Below, one piece after another: positions 6,996 through 13,316 of a stretch of DNA of 21,259 nt (position 1 is its first letter; every line of letters begins with the position of its first letter). This DNA is from CAZJUO01 sp964549245 (GTDB lineage Bacteria > Patescibacteriota > Patescibacteriia > UBA10025 > JAHIVO01), in contig CAZJUO010000017.1 of the NCBI GenBank assembly GCA_964549245.1, positions 1 through 21,259 of the forward strand, given 5' to 3'. Made by a program: the position numbers and the translations under genes. The notes beneath the pieces are model-generated. The model saw only the letters and a program-made list of their open reading frames with translations, had not been told where the DNA came from and did not search any database.

Positions 6996-7301
6996 CTACC
7001 TCTTTTTACCATTATCAAACCATTCTGCAGCAAGGTTATTAAAATCTTGGTTATATTGCCTAATAAGATTAATCTTCCACTGCCGGTGCCAATTTTTTAA
7101 CTGCCTTTCATGCCTTATGGCATCCCATACATATCTGTACTCCTCATAATACACTAGTTTATTAACATTATACTTACTAGTAAACCCATTATTAAATTTA
7201 CATATATGCTGCCAAACTCGACCTTCTAAATGATCAGTTGTCCCAATATAAAATATCTTGTTGTTTTTAGTTGTTAAAATATTCACATAATATACTCGCA
7301 T
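6996..7301 (-). CDS. GIY-YIG nuclease domain protein
   Basis: This is a single-domain GIY-YIG endonuclease of the small UvrC/UPF0213-like group, 101 residues long. The motifs are YYVNIL (4-9, the GIY strand), FYIG (17-20, the YIG strand), Arg28 in the GRVWQH helix, Tyr44, and the probable catalytic Glu65 in AIRHERQLKNW. The C-terminal NLIRQYNQDFNNL matches the usual tail (N-x-x-W/F-x-x-L). Family members nick or cleave DNA. Cellular roles of stand-alone members are mostly unknown. It has its own promoter and a hairpin leader, and its stop abuts the palindromic module. That suggests the gene and palindrome travel or work together, which is an inference. Confidence 0.9.
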   Translation of the reverse strand: MRVYYVNILTTKNNKIFYIGTTDHLEGRVWQHICKFNNGFTSKYNVNKLVYYEEYRYVWDAIRHERQLKNWHRQWKINLIRQYNQDFNNLAAEWFDNGKKR

Positions 7302-7308
7302 ACAAAAA

Positions 7309-7329
7309 TCCCCAAGAATTGATTGGGGA
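7309..7329 (-). promoter_or_regulatory. Terminator-like hairpin in the GIY-YIG leader
   Basis: On the minus strand, TCCCCAA (7323-7329) pairs with TTGGGGA (7309-7315) across a 7-nt loop, followed by TTTTT and then the ATG of the GIY-YIG gene. No Shine-Dalgarno sequence is present. A GGGG at 7347-7350, just upstream and inside the promoter, could pair with the same CCCC only in a read-through transcript. The hairpin looks like an attenuator or translation block. Confidence 0.55.
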
Positions 7330-7339
7330 AGTCGTCTAT

Positions 7340-7367
7340 AGTATATCCCCTGATTTCTTTATGTCAA
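7340..7367 (-). promoter_or_regulatory. Promoter of the GIY-YIG gene
   Basis: On the minus strand, a perfect TTGACA (7362-7367) is followed by 16 nt and TATACT (7340-7345). It starts 3 nt after the T run of the upstream terminator, so the gene is insulated from the operon before it. Confidence 0.8.
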
Positions 7368-7370
7368 TAT

Positions 7371-7400
7371 AAAAAAAGCGCCTCTCAACCGAAAGGCGCT
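7371..7400 (-). terminator. Rho-independent terminator ending the metG-tatD-49-codon operon
   Basis: On the minus strand, AGCGCCT (7394-7400) pairs with AGGCGCT (7377-7383), with a 10-nt loop and a T7 run (7371-7377). It lies 23 nt after the stop of the 49-codon gene. Confidence 0.9.
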
Positions 7401-7423
7401 CCTCCAAAAAATACTTCGCATAC

Positions 7424-7573
7424 TCAACAAATACGATCCGTAGCAAAATGCACCACGCTCCCCCGCGCATACTTTGTGTCACTGCAAACATTCCTGATAA
7501 TGAAAGCGATGATTCGCCAACTGCTCTGAAATATCTGCATTTCCTCATCTGATTGAAACACCTTGTTCGACAT
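7424..7573 (-). CDS. Hypothetical 49-residue protein
   Basis: I do not recognise this small gene. ATG at 7571-7573 is preceded by a perfect AGGAGG four bases upstream, and TATAAT-like sequence lies just before that. The stop is TGA at 7424-7426, followed by a strong terminator. The product starts MSNKVFQSDEEMQIFQSSWR and continues with a hydrophobic stretch IIAFIIRNV, then a polar tail with two Cys. A Shine-Dalgarno sequence this strong is rare in the window and supports real translation. It starts 33 nt after the tatD stop, so it could be read from the metG operon or its own promoter. A longer alternative frame (7336-7548) runs through the terminator and was rejected. Confidence 0.65.
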   Translation of the reverse strand: MSNKVFQSDEEMQIFQSSWRIIAFIIRNVCSDTKYARGSVVHFATDRIC

Positions 7574-7606
7574 GCAACCTCCTATTATATTGTTATATGA
7601 GAACTA

Positions 7607-8443
7607 TTATAATCCGAAAAACTTTATAGCATTCTGGGTCAAAGCATCATTAACCTGATCAAACTCCCCTCCCTTAATTTCCGCGATACGGCTGATGACA
7701 TACTGCACAAACCGCGGCTCATTGCGCTGGCCGCGAACTAACTGCGGTGCTAGATACGGAGCATCAGTTTCTGCCATGATCCGGTCAAGGGGTGCTTTTT
7801 TTACAACCTCCTCGAGATCCTTAGTCTTGGGAAAAGTGATAATACCAGTAAAAGATATCATTAGACCCAAATCTAAAAACGATTTGGCCGTTTGCCAATC
7901 AGCCACAAAACAATGCACCACCGCCTTGTAGTAGCCGCAATCTTTTATTACTGATAACATGTCCTGGTAAGCATCCAGCGGTTTTTCTCTGCTGCCGCGG
8001 CAATGCAAAATTAAAGGCAGATTGTACTTTTGCGCTAGCTGAATTTCTTTAATAAAGGTTAATTTCTGCTTATTTTTGAATTCTTTGATACTAACCCCTT
8101 TTGGCGTATGGAAATAATCCAAACCCGTCTCACCGATGGCCACCACGTTTTTTTGCTGCAGCAGTTTTTCATAAGCAGAAGGGCTGAATTCTTCCTGGCG
8201 GGTCTTAAAAGGCAATTCGACCTCGTCATATTCCAGTTCAAACAAATGAACGGGATGCAAACCAACCGCCGCGTATAAAAAACCAGGATGTTCCTGGGCC
8301 AATTTCACCGCCCGCTCGCTGGTGGAAAACTGTGAACCGACATTGATAATTTTCATGCCCAGCTCGCGGCAACGCTGTAAGACCTCGTTACTATCCTCTT
8401 TATAGGCAGCAAAATTAAGATGCGCGTGCGTGTCAACCAGCAT
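7607..8443 (-). CDS. tatD: TatD-family metal-dependent DNase (copy A)
   Basis: TatD enzymes are TIM-barrel metallo-hydrolases with 3'-5' exonuclease or deoxyribonuclease activity. The protein has 278 residues. All expected ligands are visible: His6 and His8 (DTHAHL), Glu105 (GETGLDY), His147 (LHCRG), His177 (VHCF) and Asp227 (ETDAPYL), followed by the family-typical RGQRNEP. The core is therefore catalytically complete. It begins 3 nt after the stop of a second TatD gene, in an operon with cvpA and metG. The metG-tatD pairing is common in bacteria. The loop at about 70-92 is longer than in copy B. Confidence 0.93.
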   Translation of the reverse strand: MLVDTHAHLNFAAYKEDSNEVLQRCRELGMKIINVGSQFSTSERAVKLAQEHPGFLYAAVGLHPVHLFELEYDEVELPFKTRQEEFSPSAYEKLLQQKNVVAIGETGLDYFHTPKGVSIKEFKNKQKLTFIKEIQLAQKYNLPLILHCRGSREKPLDAYQDMLSVIKDCGYYKAVVHCFVADWQTAKSFLDLGLMISFTGIITFPKTKDLEEVVKKAPLDRIMAETDAPYLAPQLVRGQRNEPRFVQYVISRIAEIKGGEFDQVNDALTQNAIKFFGL

Positions 8444-8446
8444 ACG

Positions 8447-9283
8447 TTAATCGAGCTTAAAAAACTTAATCGCGTTTTCAGTAGTTTCATGCCCAATACG
8501 CCCGACTTCCATTTTCTTTAATTCGGCAATCTTGGCCACCACGTACTCAACGTTTGCCGGCTCGTTCCGCTGTCCGCGCAGCGGAACAGGCGTCATATAC
8601 GGGCATTCAGTTTCTACCATCATAGCTTCCAAAGGAATTTTATGCACTGCCCGCGCCACTTCCGACTCCATATCATAGGTAATGGTACCGTTAAAGGAAA
8701 GTTTAAATCCCAACTCGATAAAATTAGCCGCTACCGAAAAGTCGCCTTCGAAACTGTGCAGTACGCCCCGCAGATTATTGTTGGCTGTTTTATATTCTTT
8801 AAGAACATTGTACACCTCATTATATGAATCACGGGAATGAATAACTAGGGGCAAATCCGCTTTGATAGCCAGCTCAATCTGGCGCTTAAACAATACGTAC
8901 TGTACGTCAATTATTGAACTATGCCCCGGCATTTTCGCGCCAATAATACGATAAAAATCCAGGCCAATCTCGCCTATCCCGACCAGTTTTTTATAGTTGA
9001 GGTACCCCTCCATTTTCTTAACAACCGTATCAATAACGGTTTTAGTATCCTCGGGGGCGGTTTCTATGCCCATGGCTTCTTGGGGATGCATACCGATAGT
9101 AGCGTAAATAGCTTCCCGGCCGCAAGCCAATTCCAAACTTGACTTGAAATGCTTTTCATCACAGCCAATGTTGATCATCTTTTCAACACCGACTTTCTGC
9201 GCACGCTCAATAACCGCCTCTCGGTCATCAGCGTATTCGGTAAAATCAAGATGGGTATGTGTGTCAACTAAGCGTAAAGCCAT
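8447..9283 (-). CDS. TatD-family hydrolase (copy B) with Asp-to-Glu change in the active site
   Basis: This is a TatD-like metallo-hydrolase of 278 residues, directly upstream of copy A. Ligands seen are His9 and His11 (DTHTHLDF), Glu105 (GEIGLDFY), His149 (IHSRD) and His176 (LHSFEGD). The usual ETDAPYL is ETECPYM here, so the catalytic and metal-binding Asp is Glu226 (codon GAA). It also has an insertion around 112-126 (RIIGAKMPGHSSIID). Overall similarity to copy A is moderate, so the pair is an old duplication or two distinct subfamilies, not a recent one. Activity may be altered. The gene is 6 nt after cvpA. Confidence 0.9.
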   Translation of the reverse strand: MALRLVDTHTHLDFTEYADDREAVIERAQKVGVEKMINIGCDEKHFKSSLELACGREAIYATIGMHPQEAMGIETAPEDTKTVIDTVVKKMEGYLNYKKLVGIGEIGLDFYRIIGAKMPGHSSIIDVQYVLFKRQIELAIKADLPLVIHSRDSYNEVYNVLKEYKTANNNLRGVLHSFEGDFSVAANFIELGFKLSFNGTITYDMESEVARAVHKIPLEAMMVETECPYMTPVPLRGQRNEPANVEYVVAKIAELKKMEVGRIGHETTENAIKFFKLD

Positions 9284-9289
9284 ACAATT

Positions 9290-9799
9290 TTAGGTTCCAA
9301 TAATTTTTATTTTTATCATTTCCGGCAAGAGTGGAGTGATAATTGAGGCGATAGTCATCAGCAAACCGCCAAAGACAGAATTATCAATGGCCTGATTGAT
9401 CTCCGGACTAAGTTGAAAGCTGCTGGCCACATACAAAATCGTTCCCAAAACCAGCGCGCCCTCAATAAATCCCAACAGCGCTCCTCCCAGACGATTGGCC
9501 ATAGTAGCAAAGGGAATAAATTTTGCCAGCTTAAACGCTTTATCAAAGGCATGCACCATATACCCGAACACCCTGCTCACCAGCACAAAAATTATGATAA
9601 AAGCCAATACCTGCGCTACCCGCTCCTTAAGCATGAAAAACTGCAAAAAGGGTGCAATATCATCATACAATTGCCCGGCGGCTATAGCTCCTATGACCAC
9701 GCCAACGATAGCGCCCAGCGTATGAATTAAGCCAAAGTAAAACCCGGCCCCCACAAAGCCAAAAAAGATAACCAATAGTACAATATCAAATGTCGCCAT
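9290..9799 (-). CDS. cvpA: CvpA-family membrane protein
   Basis: CvpA proteins are integral inner-membrane proteins first linked to colicin V production and now to envelope integrity. Their molecular activity is not settled. The 169-residue protein has four hydrophobic segments (about 5-20, 26-44, 60-82 and 105-128). It shows the family's N-terminal pattern D-I-V-L-L-V-I-F-F-G-F-V-G-A-x-x-G and a central NRLGGALLGFIEGALVLG that matches the conserved GxxxGxxxG segment. It is 9 nt after metG and 6 nt before the TatD gene, so it is co-transcribed. No Shine-Dalgarno sequence is evident. Confidence 0.9.
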   Translation of the reverse strand: MATFDIVLLVIFFGFVGAGFYFGLIHTLGAIVGVVIGAIAAGQLYDDIAPFLQFFMLKERVAQVLAFIIIFVLVSRVFGYMVHAFDKAFKLAKFIPFATMANRLGGALLGFIEGALVLGTILYVASSFQLSPEINQAIDNSVFGGLLMTIASIITPLLPEMIKIKIIGT

Positions 9800-9808
9800 A
9801 TATTTATT

Positions 9809-11236
9809 TTAAATTCTTTTAAACAGCGGGTCTCCCTTGGTAACCCTCTTAGCCGCTAAACCTCCGGTAATAATTTCAGCCGTTTGCGGCATAAACGGAC
9901 GCAATACATTGATCAATTCATATAGAAATCCGACTAATTGGGCTAATGTTTTTTCCAACTCTTCCCTTTGCTCCTCGAGCTTGGCCAGATCCCACGGTTT
10001 TTTCTCATCAATGAATCGGTTAGCCTTATCAACAGCTTGCCAAATATTCTGCAACGCCTGATGAAATTCCAGCCGCTCAATCAAATTTCCTATTGGTTTC
10101 AAATACAATATTGGCGGCTGCTGTTTTGGCAGTATACCGTCACAATATTTTTCGATCATGTTCAGGGTACGGCTGACTAAGTTGCCAAGGTTGTTTGCCA
10201 AATCAGCATTGTATTTTTCTTTAAACAGTGATTCTTTAATATCGCCATCCTGCCCAAAGGGAAATTGCGATAACAGCAAATACCTGGTGGCATCAACACC
10301 GTATTGCCCAACCAATGCGCTCGGGTCAATGACATTGCCCAAGCTCTTGGACATTTTCTTTCCGTCAATTGAAAAAAACCCATGGGCAAATATTAATCGG
10401 GGCAGGGGCAAATCAGCAGCCAGTAAAAGCGCTGGCCAGTAAATGCAATGGAACTTGATAATATCACGCGCCATAAGATGCGCATCAGCCGGCCACCATT
10501 TTTTGAATTCTTTTTCATTATCCCCATATCCGATGGCGGAAATATAGTTTTGCAAAGCCTCAACCCAGACATAGGTTTTTTGCTTTTTATCAAACGGTAA
10601 GGGAATGCCCCAATCGACGTTTTCACGCGAAACCGAAAAATCATCCAATCCCTGTTTAAAAAGCCCGAGAACTTCTTTCTTTTTACTGGCTGGTAAAATT
10701 CGAATAGTATCATTTTCTATCTTTTTCTGAACCGCCGGTAGATATTTCTTCAATTTAAAAAAGTAGTTCTTTTCAGAAACCTTTTCCGGCGGTGCATTGT
10801 GATAGGGGCAATGGCCATCAACTAGTTCTTTTTCGGTGATAAAGCGCTCACATCCCACGCAGTACAATCCTTCATATGTGCCTTCATAAATATCACCCTG
10901 CCCATACAACAGTTTCATAAATTTTTGTACCGCCACCGTATGCCGTTCGTCCGTAGTGCGGACAAAATAATCATTGGAAATATCCAAGGCAGTAAAGCTT
11001 TTTTTAAATAGCTCACTGTTCTGGTCTACAAAATCCTGCGATGATAAACCAGCCCGTCCCGCGCTTTGCGCCACTTTAGCACCGTGTTCATCAGTACCGG
11101 TTAAAAAAAATACTTCGTATTCCTGCTGGCGATAGTACCGAGCTAAAACATCCGCGGCGATCGTGGTATAAGCATTCCCGATGTGCGGCTTATCGTTAAC
11201 ATAGTAAATAGGAGTAGTGATGTAGAATTTTTTCAT
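9809..11236 (-). CDS. metG: Methionyl-tRNA synthetase
   Basis: This class I synthetase charges tRNA-Met in the cytoplasm. Of 475 residues, the Rossmann half starts with ITTPIYYVNDKPHIGNAYT (HIGH-type motif at 18-21) and TGTDEHG. A zinc-type insertion has C126, C129, C143 and H146, so it has one metal site with three Cys and one His. The second signature KMSKS is at 294-298. The anticodon-binding helical domain follows, with W...A (AVDKANRFIDEKKPWDLAK). The C-terminal tRNA-binding OB domain found in long forms is missing, as in many short bacterial MetRS. It heads the operon metG-cvpA-tatD-tatD. A promoter with a 76-nt leader is visible. Confidence 0.97.
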   Translation of the reverse strand: MKKFYITTPIYYVNDKPHIGNAYTTIAADVLARYYRQQEYEVFFLTGTDEHGAKVAQSAGRAGLSSQDFVDQNSELFKKSFTALDISNDYFVRTTDERHTVAVQKFMKLLYGQGDIYEGTYEGLYCVGCERFITEKELVDGHCPYHNAPPEKVSEKNYFFKLKKYLPAVQKKIENDTIRILPASKKKEVLGLFKQGLDDFSVSRENVDWGIPLPFDKKQKTYVWVEALQNYISAIGYGDNEKEFKKWWPADAHLMARDIIKFHCIYWPALLLAADLPLPRLIFAHGFFSIDGKKMSKSLGNVIDPSALVGQYGVDATRYLLLSQFPFGQDGDIKESLFKEKYNADLANNLGNLVSRTLNMIEKYCDGILPKQQPPILYLKPIGNLIERLEFHQALQNIWQAVDKANRFIDEKKPWDLAKLEEQREELEKTLAQLVGFLYELINVLRPFMPQTAEIITGGLAAKRVTKGDPLFKRI

Positions 11237-11257
11237 ATCTATAAGTGGTAATGCCTG

Positions 11258-11293
11258 CCCCGTAAAGGCGAATCATATAAGCGTTGTACGGGG
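11258..11293 (-). promoter_or_regulatory. Leader hairpin of metG
   Basis: ACGGGG (11288-11293) pairs with CCCCGT (11258-11263) in the 5' leader of metG. There is no T run, and it is too short for a T-box. The function is unknown. Confidence 0.35.
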
Positions 11294-11318
11294 TAGAATT
11301 TCTTGACCATATTGGTTA

Positions 11319-11347
11319 ATTATACCTAAAAAAAAGGTAATTCACAA
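11319..11347 (-). promoter_or_regulatory. Promoter of the metG operon
   Basis: On the minus strand, TTGTGA (11342-11347), 17 nt and a perfect TATAAT (11319-11324). The predicted start is near 11312. Confidence 0.7.
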
Positions 11348-11353
11348 ATAAAA

Positions 11354-11400
11354 AAAGACGCGCACTCGTATGTTACACGCCTTATTATTAATAAGCGGAT
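11354..11400 (-). terminator. Probable terminator of the zinc-ribbon gene
   Basis: Downstream of the gene on the minus strand there is a small CTTATT/AATAAG hairpin. A GC-rich stem with several G-U pairs (GCGTGT with GTGCGC) follows, then a T7 run. The stem is imperfect. Confidence 0.45.
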
Positions 11401-11404
11401 AATC

Positions 11405-11599
11405 TTAAGAAAACTTATATCCGCAATAGCACCTCCCGGTCATTACCGGGCACGTATCGCAATACTTAGGCGGAGTTATCGCTGAACCGTCAGCGGAACA
11501 AGGAAAAACCCGGATGGGTTTATTGGCTCCGCATTCATCACAATCAGCTTTCAACGAAACTGATTTGCCGCACCGTGGACAAACTTTGATCTCAAACAT
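11405..11599 (-). CDS. Small Cys-rich zinc-ribbon protein
   Basis: This 64-residue protein has nine Cys. C7/C10 (CPRC) and C20/C23 (CDEC) form one likely zinc ribbon. C34, C47/C50 (CDTC) and C57/C59 (CYC) could form a second site. Proteins of this shape bind zinc and often nucleic acids or partner proteins, but no specific function can be assigned. AGAGGGG lies just before the ATG. A possible promoter lies upstream (TTGACA at 11677-11682 and a weak GATACG at 11655-11660). It is a single-gene unit between metG and the dispersed repeat. Confidence 0.75.
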   Translation of the reverse strand: MFEIKVCPRCGKSVSLKADCDECGANKPIRVFPCSADGSAITPPKYCDTCPVMTGRCYCGYKFS

Positions 11600-11654
11600 G
11601 CTACCCCTCTGATCAAAGGTAAATCAAACAAGGATCTTTTTATTAATAACTCAC

Positions 11655-11682
11655 CGTATCATCAATAGCCCCTTCTTGTCAA
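11655..11682 (-). promoter_or_regulatory. Possible promoter of the zinc-ribbon gene
   Basis: The -35 TTGACA (11677-11682) is perfect, but the -10 GATACG (11655-11660) after 16 nt is poor. From here to about 11800 the DNA is AT-rich and no gene was seen. Confidence 0.4.
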
Positions 11683-11803
11683 GCATACCTACAACCCGTC
11701 TTTATATAAAAAAGTATAAAATATAATTAATAATAATTATTAAAACGTCAGTTTAGTTTTCCTAAAATCAAGGTATAATCCGCCATTTACAAAGAAATGT
11801 TAT

Positions 11804-12016
11804 GCGCCCGCCCCAAGTGCGGAGCAGTCGGGCGCGGCAAAAATCAAGGTGAGCTTGAACGGTCCGCCCAGAGCGGAGCGCGTTGTACTGTTTGAGCGAA
11901 CGCAGCGCCAGCGAGGAGCGAGTTTACAACGCGAAGGTGATAAGCGAGCCTGTTTTTGTTAATTTCTTTGTACTGGCGGCAGTTCTTTTGTTACTTTTCT
12001 TGCTGCCAAGAAAAGT
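11804..12016 (-). repeat. Dispersed repeat, copy 1 (3' of rsmI)
   Basis: This GC-rich block lies between an AT-rich spacer and the rsmI stop. It shares ordered blocks with 15956-16103: GGTCCGCCCA (11861-11870), TTGTACTGTTTGAG (11883-11896), CGAGTTTACAA (11919-11929) and TTTTTGTTAATTT (11953-11965). It ends in a perfect 10-bp hairpin (11993-12002 with 12007-12016, loop CTGC), 4 nt from the rsmI stop. This copy also has an extra GC-rich hairpin at 11804-11810/11829-11835 and a middle segment rich in GCGAGGAGCGAG-type motifs. No long coding frame is convincing. It may act as a 3'UTR structure. Confidence 0.75.
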
Positions 12017-12020
12017 ATAG

Positions 12021-12695
12021 TTACCTTCCGACTACCACCACAAATTCCCCTTTCACCTCATCATCTTCCAGTTTTTTTAAAACTTCTTGAGCAGAACCAC
12101 GATACAAAGACTCAAACTTTTTGGTTAATTCCCGGCCAACTACCACTCTGCGCTTTTCATCCAGGACTTCAACTAAGCTCGTTAACGTTTTGATAATACG
12201 GTGCGGTGATTCGTAAAAAATAACGGTCTGCTGGGAGTCCCGTATTCGCTCAAATAATGTTTGGCGCCCTTTTTTGTGCGGCAAAAACCCCAAAAATAAA
12301 AAACGGTCCGTAGGCAAGCCAGCCACTGAAATAACCGCGGTTAAAGCCGAAGCACCAGGTATTGGAACCACAGAAACTGACCCGCCGCATTCAGCAATAA
12401 CTTTCTCCACCAAGACACCGCCCGGGTCAGACAAAGCTGGCGTACCGGCATCTGAAACTAAAGCCATTTTTTTTCCTTCTCGTAACAAAGAAATGATATT
12501 GTCAATTTTTTGCAGACGTGAATGCTGGTGATAGCTAATGAGCGCTTTTTTTATCTGGAAGTGATTTAATAGCTTCAAAGTCTGGCGCGTATCTTCGCAT
12601 AATATAAAATCAACCTCTTTGAGTACCCGCAAAGCGCGTAAAGTTATATCCTCCAAATTTCCTATTGGCGTGGCGATAAGATATAGAATTCCCAT
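12021..12695 (-). CDS. rsmI: 16S rRNA 2'-O-ribose C1402 methyltransferase, short form
   Basis: RsmI uses S-adenosylmethionine to methylate the ribose of C1402 in 16S rRNA. The start at 12693-12695 (MGILYLIATPIGNLEDITLRAL) is chosen because the conserved domain begins there. An upstream in-frame extension to 12863 would add 56 Cys/Pro/Phe-rich residues and overlap a plus-strand gene. The 224-residue protein has ATPIGNLED (8-16), CEDTRQT, SDAGTPALSDPG, PIPGASA, YESPHR and GRELTKKFE. It lacks the C-terminal domain of the roughly 285-residue E. coli enzyme. A weak -10 at 12702-12707 puts the start of transcription about at the ATG. The stop is 4 nt from a repeat hairpin. Confidence 0.95.
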   Translation of the reverse strand: MGILYLIATPIGNLEDITLRALRVLKEVDFILCEDTRQTLKLLNHFQIKKALISYHQHSRLQKIDNIISLLREGKKMALVSDAGTPALSDPGGVLVEKVIAECGGSVSVVPIPGASALTAVISVAGLPTDRFLFLGFLPHKKGRQTLFERIRDSQQTVIFYESPHRIIKTLTSLVEVLDEKRRVVVGRELTKKFESLYRGSAQEVLKKLEDDEVKGEFVVVVGR

Positions 12696-12715
12696 ATCAT
12701 TAATACAACCCCATC

Positions 12716-12744
12716 TTGACAAATAAAGCAAGGTGTCGTATACT
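12716..12744 (+). promoter_or_regulatory. Promoter of the Lys-rich microgene
   Basis: Perfect TTGACA (12716-12721), 17 nt and TATACT (12739-12744). Almost the same as the promoter at 12974-13002. Confidence 0.85.
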
Positions 12745-12781
12745 GCCTTAGTTAGAAAACGGAGTTTATATGGAGGGCAAA

Positions 12782-12922
12782 ATGGCAAAAAAGCAAAAGA
12801 AAAAAAAGCAGGCGCCGGACACAACCTACATCGCGAAAATACAGCCACCGGTGGCTGATCCAAAAAAAACAGCCATCAGAATTACGGAATTAATTTTAAG
12901 CCAAAAAAGAACCCAACTCTGA
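12782..12922 (+). CDS. Hypothetical Lys-rich 46-residue protein
   Basis: I do not recognise this protein. ATG at 12782-12784 is preceded by a strong GGAGGG five bases upstream. The product begins MAKKQKKKKQAPDTTYIAKI and ends in an amphipathic AIRITELILSQKRTQL. The very basic N-terminus suggests RNA or ribosome binding, which is inference. A consensus promoter is 37 nt upstream and a strong terminator lies 20 nt downstream, so it is a complete one-gene unit. It is divergent from rsmI and directly before the bS21-like gene, which has a nearly identical promoter. Confidence 0.75.
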   Translation: MAKKQKKKKQAPDTTYIAKIQPPVADPKKTAIRITELILSQKRTQL

Positions 12923-12942
12923 CCTTTCGAATCAATCCATCC

Positions 12943-12972
12943 AAGCCGTTGGAATATCTCAACGGCTTTTTT
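12943..12972 (+). terminator. Rho-independent terminator
   Basis: AAGCCGTTG (12943-12951) pairs perfectly with CAACGGCTT (12960-12968), loop 8 nt, T run 12967-12972. The next promoter's -35 begins 2 nt later. Confidence 0.93.
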
Positions 12973-12973
12973 A

Positions 12974-13002
12974 TTGACAGAAAACCAGCAAGCGCGTATA
13001 CT
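12974..13002 (+). promoter_or_regulatory. Promoter of the bS21-like gene
   Basis: Perfect TTGACA (12974-12979), 17 nt and TATACT (12997-13002). It directly follows the upstream terminator. Confidence 0.85.
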
Positions 13003-13035
13003 AGTATAATATAAAATGAAAATTGGAGGTTTTTC

Positions 13036-13254
13036 GTGAGCCAATGCAAACACACGAATGTATACGTCAAAGTCAGGCCTGATGAAAGTTTTGAAAAGGC
13101 GCTGCGCGAATTTCTCAAACGAAGCAAAGCCGTCATCCATGAAATCAAGCAGCATCGCCACCACGTCAGCAAATCAGAGCAAAAAAACAAACAACGGCAG
13201 CAGCATAAGCGCCAGCAAAGAAAAGAGGCGCGCCAAAACAAAAGACTATATTAA
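13036..13254 (+). CDS. rpsU: bS21-like small ribosomal subunit protein
   Basis: bS21 sits near the anti-Shine-Dalgarno end of 16S rRNA and helps initiation. The protein has 72 residues from a GTG start at 13036, with TTGGAGG upstream. The N-terminal part VYVKVRPDESFEKALREFLKRSK matches the bS21 pattern V-x-V-x-x-x-E-x-F-x-x-A-L-R-x-F-x-R. The C-terminal half is very basic and Gln/Lys/Arg-rich and ends in KRLY, like the RLY end of E. coli bS21. The middle (AVIHEIKQHRHHVSKS) is divergent and lacks the usual R-x-F/Y-x-E-K-P segment, so this may be a second or atypical bS21. It has its own promoter and terminator. Confidence 0.72.
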   Translation: MSQCKHTNVYVKVRPDESFEKALREFLKRSKAVIHEIKQHRHHVSKSEQKNKQRQQHKRQQRKEARQNKRLY

Positions 13255-13258
13255 AACC

Positions 13259-13296
13259 AAGCTGTAAACATACCGATACTGTTTGCAGCTTTTTTT
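13259..13296 (+). terminator. Rho-independent terminator
   Basis: AAGCTGTAAACA (13259-13270) pairs with TGTTTGCAGCTT (13280-13291) with one wobble, followed by T7. It may also work weakly for the convergent permease gene. Confidence 0.9.
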
Positions 13297-13316
13297 GTGT
13301 TGTTTTTTAACTGCTA

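Noticed and set aside
7336..7548. 70-codon minus-strand frame overlapping the 49-codon gene
   Set aside because: It runs straight through a strong terminator and the GIY-YIG promoter and lacks a Shine-Dalgarno sequence. The 49-codon frame has AGGAGG and stops before the terminator.
11258..11312. T-box or other riboswitch before metG
   Set aside because: The leader is only about 76 nt with one small hairpin. There is no T-box core sequence and no terminator.
12696..12863. 56-codon N-terminal extension of rsmI
   Set aside because: It precedes the conserved start of the domain, has a Cys/Pro/Phe-rich composition, and overlaps the promoter and first codons of the plus-strand Lys-rich gene.
12826..13241. 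Minus-strand frames of 112 and 119 codons opposite the two microgenes
   Set aside because: They lie opposite genes with full promoter, Shine-Dalgarno and terminator signals. Their Cys/Trp/Phe-rich composition is that of an antisense shadow.
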